A DNA stretch of 21,390 nucleotides from Bacteroidetes/Chlorobi group bacterium ChocPot_Mid (GCA_003731675.1 RCNQ01000045.1:1-21390); one strand, 5' to 3'; positions 1-7,996 are shown, counted from the first letter of the stretch. Translations and numbers: made by a program. Notes: generated by a model not told the origin, from the letters alone.

Positions 1-1
1 T

Positions 2-175
2 AACGGCATGTCAAAAGGTCCTGCATTGGCTCTGTTATTAGCAGGACCAGCATTGTCCTTGCCAAGCATGCTTGTTATTAAAAGTGTGATAGGTTGGAAG
101 AAAACAATTATTTATGTTACTTTAGTCGTTATAATGTCAACAATAACAGGTTTATTTTATGGTTATATTTTTTAG
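2..175 (+). CDS. C-terminal end of a COG0701/ArsP-type permease (partial)
   Basis: The reading frame is open from the window edge to TAG at 173-175 and gives 57 residues. It reads GMSKGPALALLLAGPALSLP and then a final membrane helix ending in GLFYGYIF. The glycine/proline-rich GPALSLPSM loop followed by a last hydrophobic helix is typical of the end of COG0701 (DUF318) permeases. This family includes ArsP, an exporter of trivalent organoarsenicals, and other metal-related permeases. It is usually found next to a 77-80 residue thioredoxin-like protein, and here that gene starts only 9 nt downstream. The start and most of the protein lie outside the window, so substrate is inferred only from family and neighbours. 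Confidence 0.75.
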   Translation, partial: NGMSKGPALALLLAGPALSLPSMLVIKSVIGWKKTIIYVTLVVIMSTITGLFYGYIF

Positions 176-184
176 GAGAAAAAA

Positions 185-418
185 ATGAAAGAAATCAAAG
201 TTTTGGGTCCTGGCTGTGCTAAGTGTAAAAAGCTGGACGAGAATGTTAAAACAGCAATGAGTGAAGTTGGTGGTGAATATGATTATGAATACGTTACTGA
301 TATTCAAAAAATCATGAATTACGGTATATTAATGACTCCCGGATTAGTGGTTGAAGGAAAGGTCGTTTCTGTTGGTAGAGTGTTACCCGTTAGGGATATA
401 GTCGATTTTATAAAATAA
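185..418 (+). CDS. Small thioredoxin-fold redox protein (CxxC)
   Basis: This 77-residue cytoplasmic protein has an N-terminal beta strand (MKEIKVLG), the redox motif C11-A-K-C14, and a cis-proline loop at T51-P52. This is the minimal thioredoxin/glutaredoxin-like fold often annotated as 'redox-active disulfide protein 2' or 'thioredoxin family protein'. AGGAG at 174-178 lies 6 nt before the ATG and overlaps the stop of the upstream permease, so the two are probably co-translated. The family commonly accompanies COG0701 permeases, presumably supplying thiol chemistry for the transported metalloid. It may correspond to the small redox partner in arsEFG-type loci, but I cannot confirm that from sequence alone. 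The redox fold is clear; the partner is not. Confidence 0.85.
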   Translation: MKEIKVLGPGCAKCKKLDENVKTAMSEVGGEYDYEYVTDIQKIMNYGILMTPGLVVEGKVVSVGRVLPVRDIVDFIK

Positions 419-503
419 TTTTCAATATTTTTCATCTTTCTAATTTTGAGAATTAATATAAAATATTTATTTGAAAAATATGTTTAATATAATTGAGAAA
501 ATA

Positions 504-932
504 ATGAACAAGAAAATTTTATTAGTAACAATTTTTATTTTGATTTCAGCCGCAGGATTGATTAATTCTTTTCTGACTTCCGCTAATAAACCTCCTCAAT
601 ATGTGAAGGTTTACTATTTCCATGGTGATATCAGGTGCCAAACCTGTCTGACTATTGAAGAATACACTACTGAAGCAATAAAACAATATTTCAGCAAAGA
701 GGTTGACGAAGGTACTGTGATTTTCCAAGTAATCAATATTGATAAAAAGAAGAATCAGGAATTTATTGATAAATACAAACTTTACAATCAGGCACTTGTT
801 ATGGCAAGATTTGTTAATGACAAAGAGGTTGAATGGAAGGACTGCCCAAAAATCTGGGAAACTGTTGCCAGCAGAGATAAATTCTTCAACTACGTGAAAA
901 ATGAAGTTAACAAATACCTCAAGAAGAAATAA
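504..932 (+). CDS. arsF: ArsF-like membrane-anchored CxxC protein
   Basis: The reading frame is open from a TTG at 471. I prefer the ATG at 504 because it gives a clean N-terminal signal/anchor (MNKKILLVTIFILISAAGLI) and has GAG a few bases upstream; ATG 480 is a second option. From 504 the product is 142 residues, exported or anchored. The strand VKVYYFHGDIRC is followed by the motif C45-Q-T-C48, with a third cysteine at C114 (WKDCPKIW). A YYFHG-x-x-RC-x-TC-x-x-IE pattern is what I recall for the ArsF family, assigned in Shewanella arsEFG to reduction of nitrophenyl arsenicals. Its stop overlaps the start of the ArsG-like permease by one base, so the two are translationally coupled. Function is family-based; many members are untested. 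Confidence 0.65.
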   Translation: MNKKILLVTIFILISAAGLINSFLTSANKPPQYVKVYYFHGDIRCQTCLTIEEYTTEAIKQYFSKEVDEGTVIFQVINIDKKKNQEFIDKYKLYNQALVMARFVNDKEVEWKDCPKIWETVASRDKFFNYVKNEVNKYLKKK

Positions 933-1615
933 TGGAATTTATAACATCAGGAATTTTAATCGCATTATGGCTTGGAATATTGACCTCAATTAGTCCCTGC
1001 CCTTTAGCGACAAATATTGCCGCTATATCATTTGTCAGTAAAAAAGTTGGTAGTGTATCCAAAATTTTATTAACAGGTATGCTCTATACTTTTGGTAGGA
1101 TGCTTGCATACACATTGCTTTCGATGGTAATTATTTTCAGCATCATTTCCGTTCCCGAAATTGCAAGATTCCTCCAAAAATATATCAACATCATTTTAGG
1201 TCCATTGCTAATTATAGTTGGATTAATTATGACAAATATCATTAAGTTTAACTTAAGTATTGGTGGGAAACTATCAGACAAAATAGGAACAAGAGCAGAA
1301 AAATCAGGAATATGGGGCGGATTATTTTTGGGATTTATTTTTGCATTGTCATTTTGCCCGGTTTCAGCAGGAATCTTTTTCGGAAGTCTTTTACCTTTAT
1401 CATTGAAATACAACTCAGCAATTATTTTACCTTTCGTTTATGGCATCGGAACCGCACTACCGGTTTTAGTCTTTGCTGTTGTAATAAGTTTCAGTGCAAA
1501 TTATGTTGGTAAAGTTTATAATAAGCTACAAAAGTTTGAGTGGTGGGCTCAGCGGATTACAGGAATTTTGTTCATCCTTATAGGACTTTATTTTATATAC
1601 AGGTATTGGTTTTAA
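932..1615 (+). CDS. arsG: ArsG-like CcdA/DsbD-family permease
   Basis: The product is 227 residues with about six membrane helices in the CcdA/DsbD transmembrane fold. Two cysteine-proline motifs sit in the first and fourth helices: S-P-C23-P and S-F-C142-P. This is the signature of the disulfide-relay/transport fold. Directly behind an ArsF-like gene, this family is annotated as ArsG, a permease exporting trivalent aminoaromatic arsenicals. The alternative is a CcdA-type electron carrier passing reducing power from the cytoplasm to the CxxC protein encoded just upstream. Both readings fit a pathway in which cysteine proteins reduce or handle a thiol-reactive substrate. Start ATG overlaps the upstream TAA (ATAATG). 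No clear terminator follows; the next 780 bp are noncoding. Confidence 0.7.
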   Translation: MEFITSGILIALWLGILTSISPCPLATNIAAISFVSKKVGSVSKILLTGMLYTFGRMLAYTLLSMVIIFSIISVPEIARFLQKYINIILGPLLIIVGLIMTNIIKFNLSIGGKLSDKIGTRAEKSGIWGGLFLGFIFALSFCPVSAGIFFGSLLPLSLKYNSAIILPFVYGIGTALPVLVFAVVISFSANYVGKVYNKLQKFEWWAQRITGILFILIGLYFIYRYWF

Positions 1616-1773
1616 AGACTGATAACAGAAGTCAGGAGTTAGATGAAATTTGCACTTTTGCACTTTTGAAATGCACTTTTGTGCTTTTTGTGTGCAATCA
1701 CAAGTTGTTAATTTAAAATTAGTTGTGCGACAGTTGCATCAATTGCATCGATTTTTGAGGGTAGCATCTATCC

Positions 1774-1811
1774 ATCGTCTGAACTGTGATTTTTTTGATT
1801 TTTGTGATTAA
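1774..1811. repeat. Dispersed intergenic repeat, copy A (degenerate)
   Basis: It contains GTCTGAACTGTGAT followed by alternating GATTTTT/GTGATT words. It shares the GTCTGAAC...GTGATT core with the copies at 2054 and 10651 but has lost the middle part. Confidence 0.5.
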
Positions 1812-2053
1812 TTTGAAACATCGAAACGTGGAAAGTGAAACGTGAACGAAAGGCAGTTACACAGAGTTAATCGGAGGAGACACAGAGTGCCACAGAGAAA
1901 TTTCTGCAGAATCAAATTTCAAAGAACGAGCTGCACAAAATTACGGATTGGGAATGAAACGTAATTTATTTTATTTTAAAAAGGTTTTTATTTTATAGCT
2001 TAAAGCTTAAAGCATAAGGCAGACAGAAGATTGAAGAGTTTGATGCAGAGATG

Positions 2054-2110
2054 CAAAATGTCTGAACTAGTGATTGAAGATGATTTGACTGATTTCGCTG
2101 ATTTTCTTTT
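2054..2110. repeat. Dispersed intergenic repeat, copy B
   Basis: It begins CAAAATGTCTGAAC and continues through TGATTTGACTGATTTCG. It matches the copy at 10651 over about 49 bp with only a handful of differences, the variable part being a five-base stretch in the middle. Both copies lie in noncoding DNA. Confidence 0.75.
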
Positions 2111-2118
2111 ATAGTTCA

Positions 2119-2257
2119 ACCCCTGACGGGGTAGTGGCATTGGTGTGGTTTTGCATGGTTACCATAATTTAATCTCTCCGAGATATTTTCTTTTACAGCG
2201 GAGCTGTTATACTTTGGTAACAACAACAAACCCAAGATGTCAATATCCCAGCGGGAT
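2119..2257. repeat. String of four short hairpins
   Basis: Four perfect 5-bp stems with 3-4 nt loops occur in 140 bp: ACCCC-TGAC-GGGGT (2119-2132), ATCTC-TCC-GAGAT (2172-2184), ACAGC-GGA-GCTGT (2195-2207) and ATCCC-AGC-GGGAT (2245-2257). Each has a different stem but the same geometry. A fifth, AATCCC-TGC-GGGATT, is at 10615-10629. Confidence 0.65.
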
Positions 2258-2364
2258 TACGATTATACTATATAATTCAAATAGTTATTGATAGTTAGTA
2301 ACAAATAAGAAACATCAATTCAACATTCTTATTGACTATTATACAATTTCATTGTTAACAACGA

Positions 2365-2384
2365 CTGCCCAATTTCTTGGGCAG
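2365..2384. terminator. Hairpin after the 3' end of the secreted-protein pseudogene
   Basis: CTGCCCAA-TTTC-TTGGGCAG is a perfect 8-bp stem with a 4-nt loop, 18 nt past the end of the - strand gene. No T-run follows on either strand, so it may stabilise the 3' end rather than terminate. A near-identical hairpin lies at 6268-6287. Confidence 0.45.
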
Positions 2385-2401
2385 CACTATGTTTATGTTC
2401 G

Positions 2402-4887
2402 TTACCTATTAATAAAAATCCTCTCAACAGCCGGAGCAAGATAATCCAATTGCCATTTGACAATATTTTCTTCTGCTTGAATAAAATATAATCCTTGTGT
2501 ATATCCGAGTGTTGGAATTTTAATCGTTTCTCCCGGTCTGGCTAAATACTCAAATAACTTTTCTCCTGTTATAGAAAATAATCTGACTTTAGCCTTATTG
2601 ATTTTGTCGCTGTTTTCAATAAGATATTTTACAGGATAATTCACAGTAACAAAGACTTCGTCTTTGGCAGGGTTCGGAAAGACTTTCAACTCCATCTTAC
2701 CTGCTTCGGTTAATTTTCGGGTTTGTCCAGTCTCAAGGTCTATTATTATCCTTCCACCATAGTTTTCTCCACGTTTTGTAATTACAGTATCACCAATTGG
2801 TAAACCTCCAATAAAGAGTCGTTCACAGTATTTTGCTGTTGTATCATGGTTGATAAACACAATCCTGTATAAACAATCTGTCATGTTGACAAAAGTATAT
2901 TGCATCAATGTGCAGGATGTTTCAGGAGTTGATTCAGGAATTGGTAAAACCATGAATGTATTGCTTGGATGACCTACCAAACCAATTGTAGTTGATGTGC
3001 CGCTTAAACCATAGACAGTGAAATCTAAATCAGCAGTCGTCATTGGTGTAACATAAAATTACTTAGTATATATAGAATCTTTGTCTACTTGTTCAAAATA
3101 TTCACTATTCAATGTATCAATAACTTTAGTATACGGAAGCTTCCAAGGCAAAGCTTTATCATCTAATTCAGCAATACCAACAAAATAATCAGATATGCCA
3201 TTACTATATCCAGCCATAAAATCGCAGTTTAAGTCATTTTCATTTTGTCTATAATAATATTTAGCTGATGTTAGGATATCAGGCGGAGCTCCTGAAGCAG
3301 AATTAAATATTCTTCTGTTTTTCCATGGATCTGTATCGGGACGCACTTGTGCTAGCGCTTGATGTGGTTGAATACCTTCTGCAATATAATTAATACAATA
3401 ACTACTTTTTAATGTATCATTACCCGTAATGTGACTATGGTTTTTGCTCAACAAATAGATTTTGTTATTTGACATTAAATTAAGGCTCATTAAAGAAGAA
3501 GAAGTTAACCAATGATAATAAAAATTCTCATTTAAAGGACCCTGAGATAAATTGGGTTGATCAAGAACTGAATTTGGTTTTATTAAATAATTAATATTAG
3601 CTGCGAAATAACTCGTTCCCAAACTGTTATATCTTATATCCCTATTTTCTATTCTTTTATAAGTCCCAACAGATGACACCCAATAAATGTAATCAGAATA
3701 TAAATTTTTAATATTACTATAAATAACAGGGTATTCATGGTTAAGAAGGGATGATGTACTCAATTTGACTATAGTGCTATCGTTATTAAACTCAAGATTA
3801 TGTGTGGGACTTGATGGAGTTTTCGGAAAACTGCTAGTGATAATAGAATTTTCATAATTTAATTTAGTCAAGAATACTTTTGATTTACTTAGTATTTTTT
3901 CCTGCCAAACAAGTGAACATTGATTCTCATTTTCATTAAGTCTGGAATAAACATTAAGACAAGGATGTTTTGTTAGTATACCTGCACCCCATTTGATTTT
4001 TTTTGTGTCATCAAGGCAGTTGCTTTGAGTTGAGAGACTTCTATAACCAGTAATAATGCCTCCTGAAGAGTAATTAAGATTAAGGGAATCTGACCAAGCA
4101 TAGTAATTCCCATCTGATGAAGCATTTATTACGGGAGTACCCCATTCACTAAAACCTCTACTCAAACTTATGCTATCAAGATGATAATCTCCGATTCCAA
4201 ATGCCCCAAGATCGGTAGTATTTGAGCCATAATCAATAATCTTATTTTCGACGATATAACCTATAGGGGCAGTAGTACACAAAGGTATTTGTCAAAAGTA
4301 GAATCATGACCTCCACCATAAGTATACAATTCATTATCAGGCCAGGGGTCAGATAAAATAACAGAATCTTTCAAGCTGTCTCCTTCGATAATCAATCTGC
4401 TGTAATCCTGATTTGATGAATCAGACAGAGGTAGTATCTGCCCCCTTGTTTGTTTAAACCCGAATACTGGATTCGTATTATCGCCTGCCCGTGTTTGGAA
4501 TACTCCCGGATTAGTAATCTTAAGTGTTGGCTCATAATGAACCCCTCTTGCATTCAATTTTTCAGAACCGTAACAATGGGTAGCATAAGTCTGTATGCAA
4601 ATTATATCGCAAGTATCAACAATTTCTGATGCAGATAACGAAACATCGTGATGAATCTCATTAATGTTCAAAGCTTGGGAAATTCTTTTTCCGCCACCCC
4701 ATTGCCATTCCAATAAGAATTTATTTTGCTTGAAATAGTGTAAATCAGGTGATAAGTTCACATTTGTATAAGTTCCAAAGCTGAATGTTATTGGGGTAGG
4801 TTCATAATCCTGTGCTAAAAGATTACAAACTGAAAATAAAAAGCAAATAATTCCTAATTCGTAATTTTTAATTCGTAATTGTTTCAT
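2402..4887 (-). pseudogene. T9SS-exported secreted protein, broken by a frameshift and a stop
   Basis: Three successive ORFs read as one gene of about 830 codons. The first (4887-4261) starts with a signal peptide (MKQLRIKNYELGIICFLFSV...LLAQ) and runs out at 4261. The second (4282-3059) continues it in another frame; joining inside the GTGT at about 4277-4280 reads KYLCTTAPIGYIVENK smoothly. The second ends at TAA 3061-3059, and the third (2402-3043) resumes in the same frame six codons later with no ribosome binding site of its own. The third part ends in a T9SS type A sorting domain (KVFPNPAKDEVFV...TQGLYFIQAEENIVKW). The large middle part has no domain I recognise. GAGGTGA, overlapping the stop of the upstream gene, serves as its SD; the gap is 3 nt. 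Base-call errors could explain either lesion. Confidence 0.75.
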
Positions 4888-4890
4888 CGC

Positions 4891-6198
4891 TCACCTCACT
4901 ATCTCTATTTTTTGTGAGTATTCTTTGTCTCCTGCCTTAACTTTACAAAAGTATATTCCTGAATTTAAATGCATAGGAATAGTAATTCTATTGTTCGGGT
5001 TAGTATTTTCAAAGGTTTGAGAAAATACAATTTTACTTTGCAAATCATATATTTCAGTAATAAGTGAATCTTCATATATGTTTTCAGTTTGGATAATAAT
5101 ATTATTATTCAAAAATGAAATTGTGATAATCTCTTTAAGTTTAGGCTCTGTATCTATTCCTATTGGCTTTTTTGATAGCATTGTTATAGGATAGTTACCT
5201 GCAGCACAAATTATTTTCCAGTTATCATTATCATTAAATACATCAATAATATCAGTAGGAATACTATAGCTATGTATTTTTTCAATTCTATTATGTAATT
5301 CTAAATCGTAATTACCATGTACAAAGAAGAAAAGAAAATGTTCGTTATCTGGAAGTATTTCAAAAGAAGGATAATTCTTACCTGGATTTTTTATGATAGA
5401 CTTTGTAAATAAATCATATATTCTTGTATCACTCGGTGTTCTTCTTGTACAACCAAATAATAAATCATCCTTTGAAAATTTTAAATAAGTATACCCGCTA
5501 CCAACACCTTCTAAAGTTTCAATAGTATCAATCGGAGCCCATGTTTCTGTTGACCAAAGTATAACCTGGTCGTAGTTTTTATCTTCCCATTGGTCTTTAT
5601 ACCATCCACCCGTTGCAAAATATTTGCCGTCGTGGGAGAATTTGATTTTATTAAATTTTGCAGTAACAGAGACTCGTTTTATTTCTTTTTCTAAAATTAA
5701 ATCGAAAATTACGACAAAGTAATCAAAATTGATACCTCCTTTATATTGCGAAACACATAATACCATTTTTGTTTCATCTGGTGAAATTGCTGTTGAAACA
5801 ATGCCGTCATACCCGGGACTTTGAGTAAAAGAGTTAATATATTTTACTGCTTTTTCTAACCTTGTGTCCCAAATATTTATTGCTCCACCTCCATCTCTTG
5901 TCAAAATTAGATTACCTAAACCAGATATATCCATATCATAAATACCACTGGATATTCCTTCAGTGCTAAATACCGAAATATATTCACCTGTTTCAGCAGA
6001 AATCTTTTCAATAGTATTCCCTATTGCCGCATATATCCATTGACCGTCTGCTGAGAAATTGGCAAATTTAATTTCTTTAGGAAATACTTCTTTTTGCCAG
6101 ACAATTTCCAGGTCAAGGGAGTCTTGTGATAGCAAGGGTAGATTGTTTCCTGCTGTCAGAAGCAGGAAGATGGCGAAAAGAAATGTTTTTGTTGTCAT
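4891..6198 (-). CDS. Secreted WD40-like repeat protein with T9SS sorting domain
   Basis: I start at ATG 6198, not the TTG at 6213, because GAAAGG lies 7 nt upstream of the ATG and would be inside the longer ORF. The product is 435 residues: a signal peptide (MTTKTFLFAIFLLLTAGNNLPLLSQ), then WD40/YVTN-type blades (FSADGQWIYAAIGN, IWDTRLEKAV, ISPDETKMVL, FSHDGKYFATGG, LWSTETW), then a T9SS type A sorting domain of about 80 residues (ITISFLNNNIIIQ...LNSGIYFCKVKAGDKEYSQK). It is expected to be secreted or surface-attached; the propeller probably mediates binding. No catalytic motif is visible. It is co-transcribed with the pseudogene 3 nt downstream, and lies about 100 nt after the secreted protein upstream. 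Confidence 0.85.
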   Translation of the reverse strand: MTTKTFLFAIFLLLTAGNNLPLLSQDSLDLEIVWQKEVFPKEIKFANFSADGQWIYAAIGNTIEKISAETGEYISVFSTEGISSGIYDMDISGLGNLILTRDGGGAINIWDTRLEKAVKYINSFTQSPGYDGIVSTAISPDETKMVLCVSQYKGGINFDYFVVIFDLILEKEIKRVSVTAKFNKIKFSHDGKYFATGGWYKDQWEDKNYDQVILWSTETWAPIDTIETLEGVGSGYTYLKFSKDDLLFGCTRRTPSDTRIYDLFTKSIIKNPGKNYPSFEILPDNEHFLFFFVHGNYDLELHNRIEKIHSYSIPTDIIDVFNDNDNWKIICAAGNYPITMLSKKPIGIDTEPKLKEIITISFLNNNIIIQTENIYEDSLITEIYDLQSKIVFSQTFENTNPNNRITIPMHLNSGIYFCKVKAGDKEYSQKIEIVR

Positions 6199-6267
6199 TG
6201 TAGAACCTTTCAAAAAATTATAATTATTATTTTTTATTTTCCTCTTAATTTGAATTTTAATTCAGGA

Positions 6268-6287
6268 CTGCCCAATTTCTTGAGCAG
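6268..6287. terminator. Hairpin between two secreted-protein genes
   Basis: CTGCCCAA-TTTC-TTGAGCAG has an 8-bp stem with one mismatch and the same loop as the hairpin at 2365-2384. It lies 14 nt past the end of the - strand gene at 6301 and before the SD of the next gene. There is no T-run, so a processing or attenuating role is as likely as termination. Confidence 0.4.
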
Positions 6288-6300
6288 CCCTAATAAATAT

Positions 6301-7146
6301 TTATCTTTCTATTATCACACTTTTGACTACCGGTAAGAGTTCTCTGTTTTGAGTAGAACTTAATTGTTCCTCTGCTCTCACAAAATAAACACCCTGTCCG
6401 TATTGGTCTATTGGGATTTGTATAGTCTCTCCGGCTTTTGTTTCCAACTCAAAAACATTCTTGCCAATACTTGTGAAGATTTGAAGTTTGACTTTGTTTG
6501 TACTACCTTTTTCCATAATGTATCCGGTAGGATAATAAGCTGTAACGTACAATACTTTGTCAGCAGGATTTGGAAAAACTTCTATTCTTTGTTTATCATC
6601 TTCAACTAATATATCTGTTTTACCAGAATGATTAAAATACTTACCAAACCAACATTTAGTATATAGAATAGTATCAATAAATTGTGTAACTGACTTAATA
6701 TGATGATAATTTGAATAAATGAAAAAGAGCATAAAACTTCTTCCCAGATCATATTCGGAACTAATGTTAGGGTAAGTTTTTTGTAACCTATATGCTCCAA
6801 AATTTAACTCAATGTTTTTGAATCCTTCTACAATAGTTGTAAAAGAAGTATCCATATCTCTCCAAGTATATATTGAATCAAATTGCAGCAAATGATTACC
6901 CCAAACATAGGTTGAAAATTCAATAACATATATTCTCTTAGCAAACCATTTAGAATAAAATGCCGACTGTTTACAAGTATCTACCATTACCGAATCCGGA
7001 TTCCAATAACCTTTGGCAGGATCATGTTCCCAAACAATCCTTATACACGAATCCTGATATGTTTGGCTTTTAACATTTAAAGAAAACAAGAAGAAAATTA
7101 TTCCTGTGAGAATTATGAATTGACAAATTCGCAATACTTTCTTCAT
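6301..7146 (-). CDS. Secreted protein with T9SS sorting domain
   Basis: I use ATG 7146, since AAAGGAG lies 7 nt upstream of it and the longer ORF (TTG 7176) reads through that SD. The product is 281 residues with a signal peptide (MKKVLRICQFIILTGIIFFLFSLNVKSQ), a central part of about 160 residues with no family I recognise, and a C-terminal T9SS sorting domain from about residue 188 (RIEVFPNPADKVLYVTAYYP...YGQGVYFVRAEEQ). The sorting domain is close in sequence to that of the broken gene at 2402 (shared FPNPA, YP, Y-I-x-E, GETI-IP, GQG/TQG-x-YF). The passenger has several Trp/Tyr-rich strands suggestive of a beta fold. Function unknown. It is the first gene of the three-gene secreted-protein block. 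Confidence 0.8.
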   Translation of the reverse strand: MKKVLRICQFIILTGIIFFLFSLNVKSQTYQDSCIRIVWEHDPAKGYWNPDSVMVDTCKQSAFYSKWFAKRIYVIEFSTYVWGNHLLQFDSIYTWRDMDTSFTTIVEGFKNIELNFGAYRLQKTYPNISSEYDLGRSFMLFFIYSNYHHIKSVTQFIDTILYTKCWFGKYFNHSGKTDILVEDDKQRIEVFPNPADKVLYVTAYYPTGYIMEKGSTNKVKLQIFTSIGKNVFELETKAGETIQIPIDQYGQGVYFVRAEEQLSSTQNRELLPVVKSVIIER

Positions 7147-7358
7147 TTCTGCACTCCTTTTACTATAAAGACACAAAAAACTCCAAAACGTTTCACTTTT
7201 TTTATAAAAAACTTAAAAAAAGTTTTAAACCAAGAGCAAAGAGCAAACCAAAACACCCGAAAAACTAATAAAATATTCACAAAGTGAAACTTACCACAGC
7301 AAACATAATAAATAAACCACAATAAAGCAAGTGTTTAATAAAAAATAATTTAGAGCGG

Positions 7359-7403
7359 TTGCGTTTCAGTCAAATTTGGTTATTGATTTTGACTGAAACG
7401 CAA
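7359..7403. repeat. Perfect 16-bp inverted repeat
   Basis: Arms TTGCGTTTCAGTCAAA (7359-7374) and TTTGACTGAAACGCAA (7388-7403) are exact reverse complements with a 13-nt spacer. No T-run follows on either strand, so it is not a standard terminator. It sits about 210-260 bp upstream of the start of the secreted protein at 7146, and could be a DNA-binding site or the remnant of a small mobile element. Confidence 0.75.
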
Positions 7404-7721
7404 AATTTATAATGGATATTAATTTTAATTTCTAAAGAAGAATAAGAATGATACTTGATAGATGAATAAATTTTATTTTTCAGGAAAAAATTAAAAGTAA
7501 CTAAAAGAATGCTTGACCTCAGAATTCATTATCTAAACTTTTCTAAATGATTTTATGCAGAAACTAAACGATATTTAACTTTTTTATGCAAATACTAAAT
7601 TTTGAATGTTGATAAACTCATGTAAATGCTTGTTTTTATCATTCGGGGCAATTATTTTCAGGAAAAATCACCTTGTTAATAACATATATTCGCAAAAACA
7701 ACTCAAATTGGAAATATATAG

Positions 7722-7755
7722 AAAACCCGGAACTGTTTTCCGCAGTCCCGGGATT
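7722..7755 (-). terminator. Terminator of the island's - strand genes
   Basis: Stem CCCGGAACTG / CAGTCCCGGG (one mismatch) with a 7-nt loop, flanked by AAAA and ATTT. Read on the - strand it is a GC-rich hairpin followed by TTTTC, 43 nt after the end of the 62-residue gene. Confidence 0.6.
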
Positions 7756-7797
7756 TACATGAATGACTTCTCCTCTGATATTCGAATTACTGATTAA

Positions 7798-7986
7798 TTA
7801 TTCTTTTTTAAGAGATTTTGCGTATTCATTAAATAGATAACAAAACTCAATTCTTTCATACAATATAGGTCTGCAAAACTTCAATAGATCAATTACAAAT
7901 TTGTTGTTTTGAAATTTTGGACTTTCCATTATTAAAAATAATTGAGCAAGTTCATAATTGCTATATTTTGTCAAATCAATTAGCAT
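7798..7986 (-). CDS. Small hypothetical protein (62 aa)
   Basis: The product starts MLIDLTKYSNYELAQLFLIM and is predicted helical and cytoplasmic, with a positively charged C-terminus. AGGAG lies 7 nt before the ATG and overlaps the TAG of the coiled-coil gene upstream (10 nt gap), which supports real translation and coupling. I recognise no family. It is the last gene of the island's - strand unit and is followed by a terminator-like hairpin. A small accessory or regulatory partner of the coiled-coil protein is possible, but nothing in the sequence shows that. Confidence 0.6.
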   Translation of the reverse strand: MLIDLTKYSNYELAQLFLIMESPKFQNNKFVIDLLKFCRPILYERIEFCYLFNEYAKSLKKE

Positions 7987-7996
7987 AGTCCAGCTC

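Larger units (their letters stand above)
1616..2401. other. Noncoding, repeat-rich intergenic region
   Basis: There is no convincing ORF in about 785 bp. It holds a short run of GCACTTTT 8-mers (1652-1659, 1660-1667, 1673-1680) and three CACAGAG 7-mers (1860-1866, 1881-1887, 1891-1897). It also holds two members of a dispersed repeat (1774-1811 and 2054-2110), a string of four small hairpins (2119-2257), and a stronger hairpin at 2365-2384 just past the end of the convergent secreted-protein pseudogene. The convergent flanking genes mean this stretch need only hold two 3' ends, so its length and repeat content are unexplained. Confidence 0.7.
7177..7797. other. Noncoding region with a 16-bp inverted repeat and a terminator
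   Basis: About 620 bp without a credible gene; a 63-codon + strand ORF at 7606-7797 has no RBS and runs through the terminator hairpin. It separates the secreted-protein block from the integrase island. The promoter for the gene starting at 7146 must lie in it. It contains the perfect inverted repeat at 7359-7403 and the hairpin at 7722-7755. Confidence 0.6.

Noticed and set aside
3059..3061. Genome-wide recoding of TAA
   Set aside because: alaS, msrBA and the RRM gene all end properly at TAA, so the in-frame TAA here and at 15782 are better seen as lesions or errors.
7606..7797. 63-codon + strand ORF near the island end
   Set aside because: No ribosome binding site, runs through the GC-rich terminator hairpin at 7722-7755, and reads unlike a folded protein.
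7177..7797. tRNA gene as integrase target
   Set aside because: I looked for a T-loop (GTTCGA-type) and acceptor stem here and at 10520-10716 and found none.
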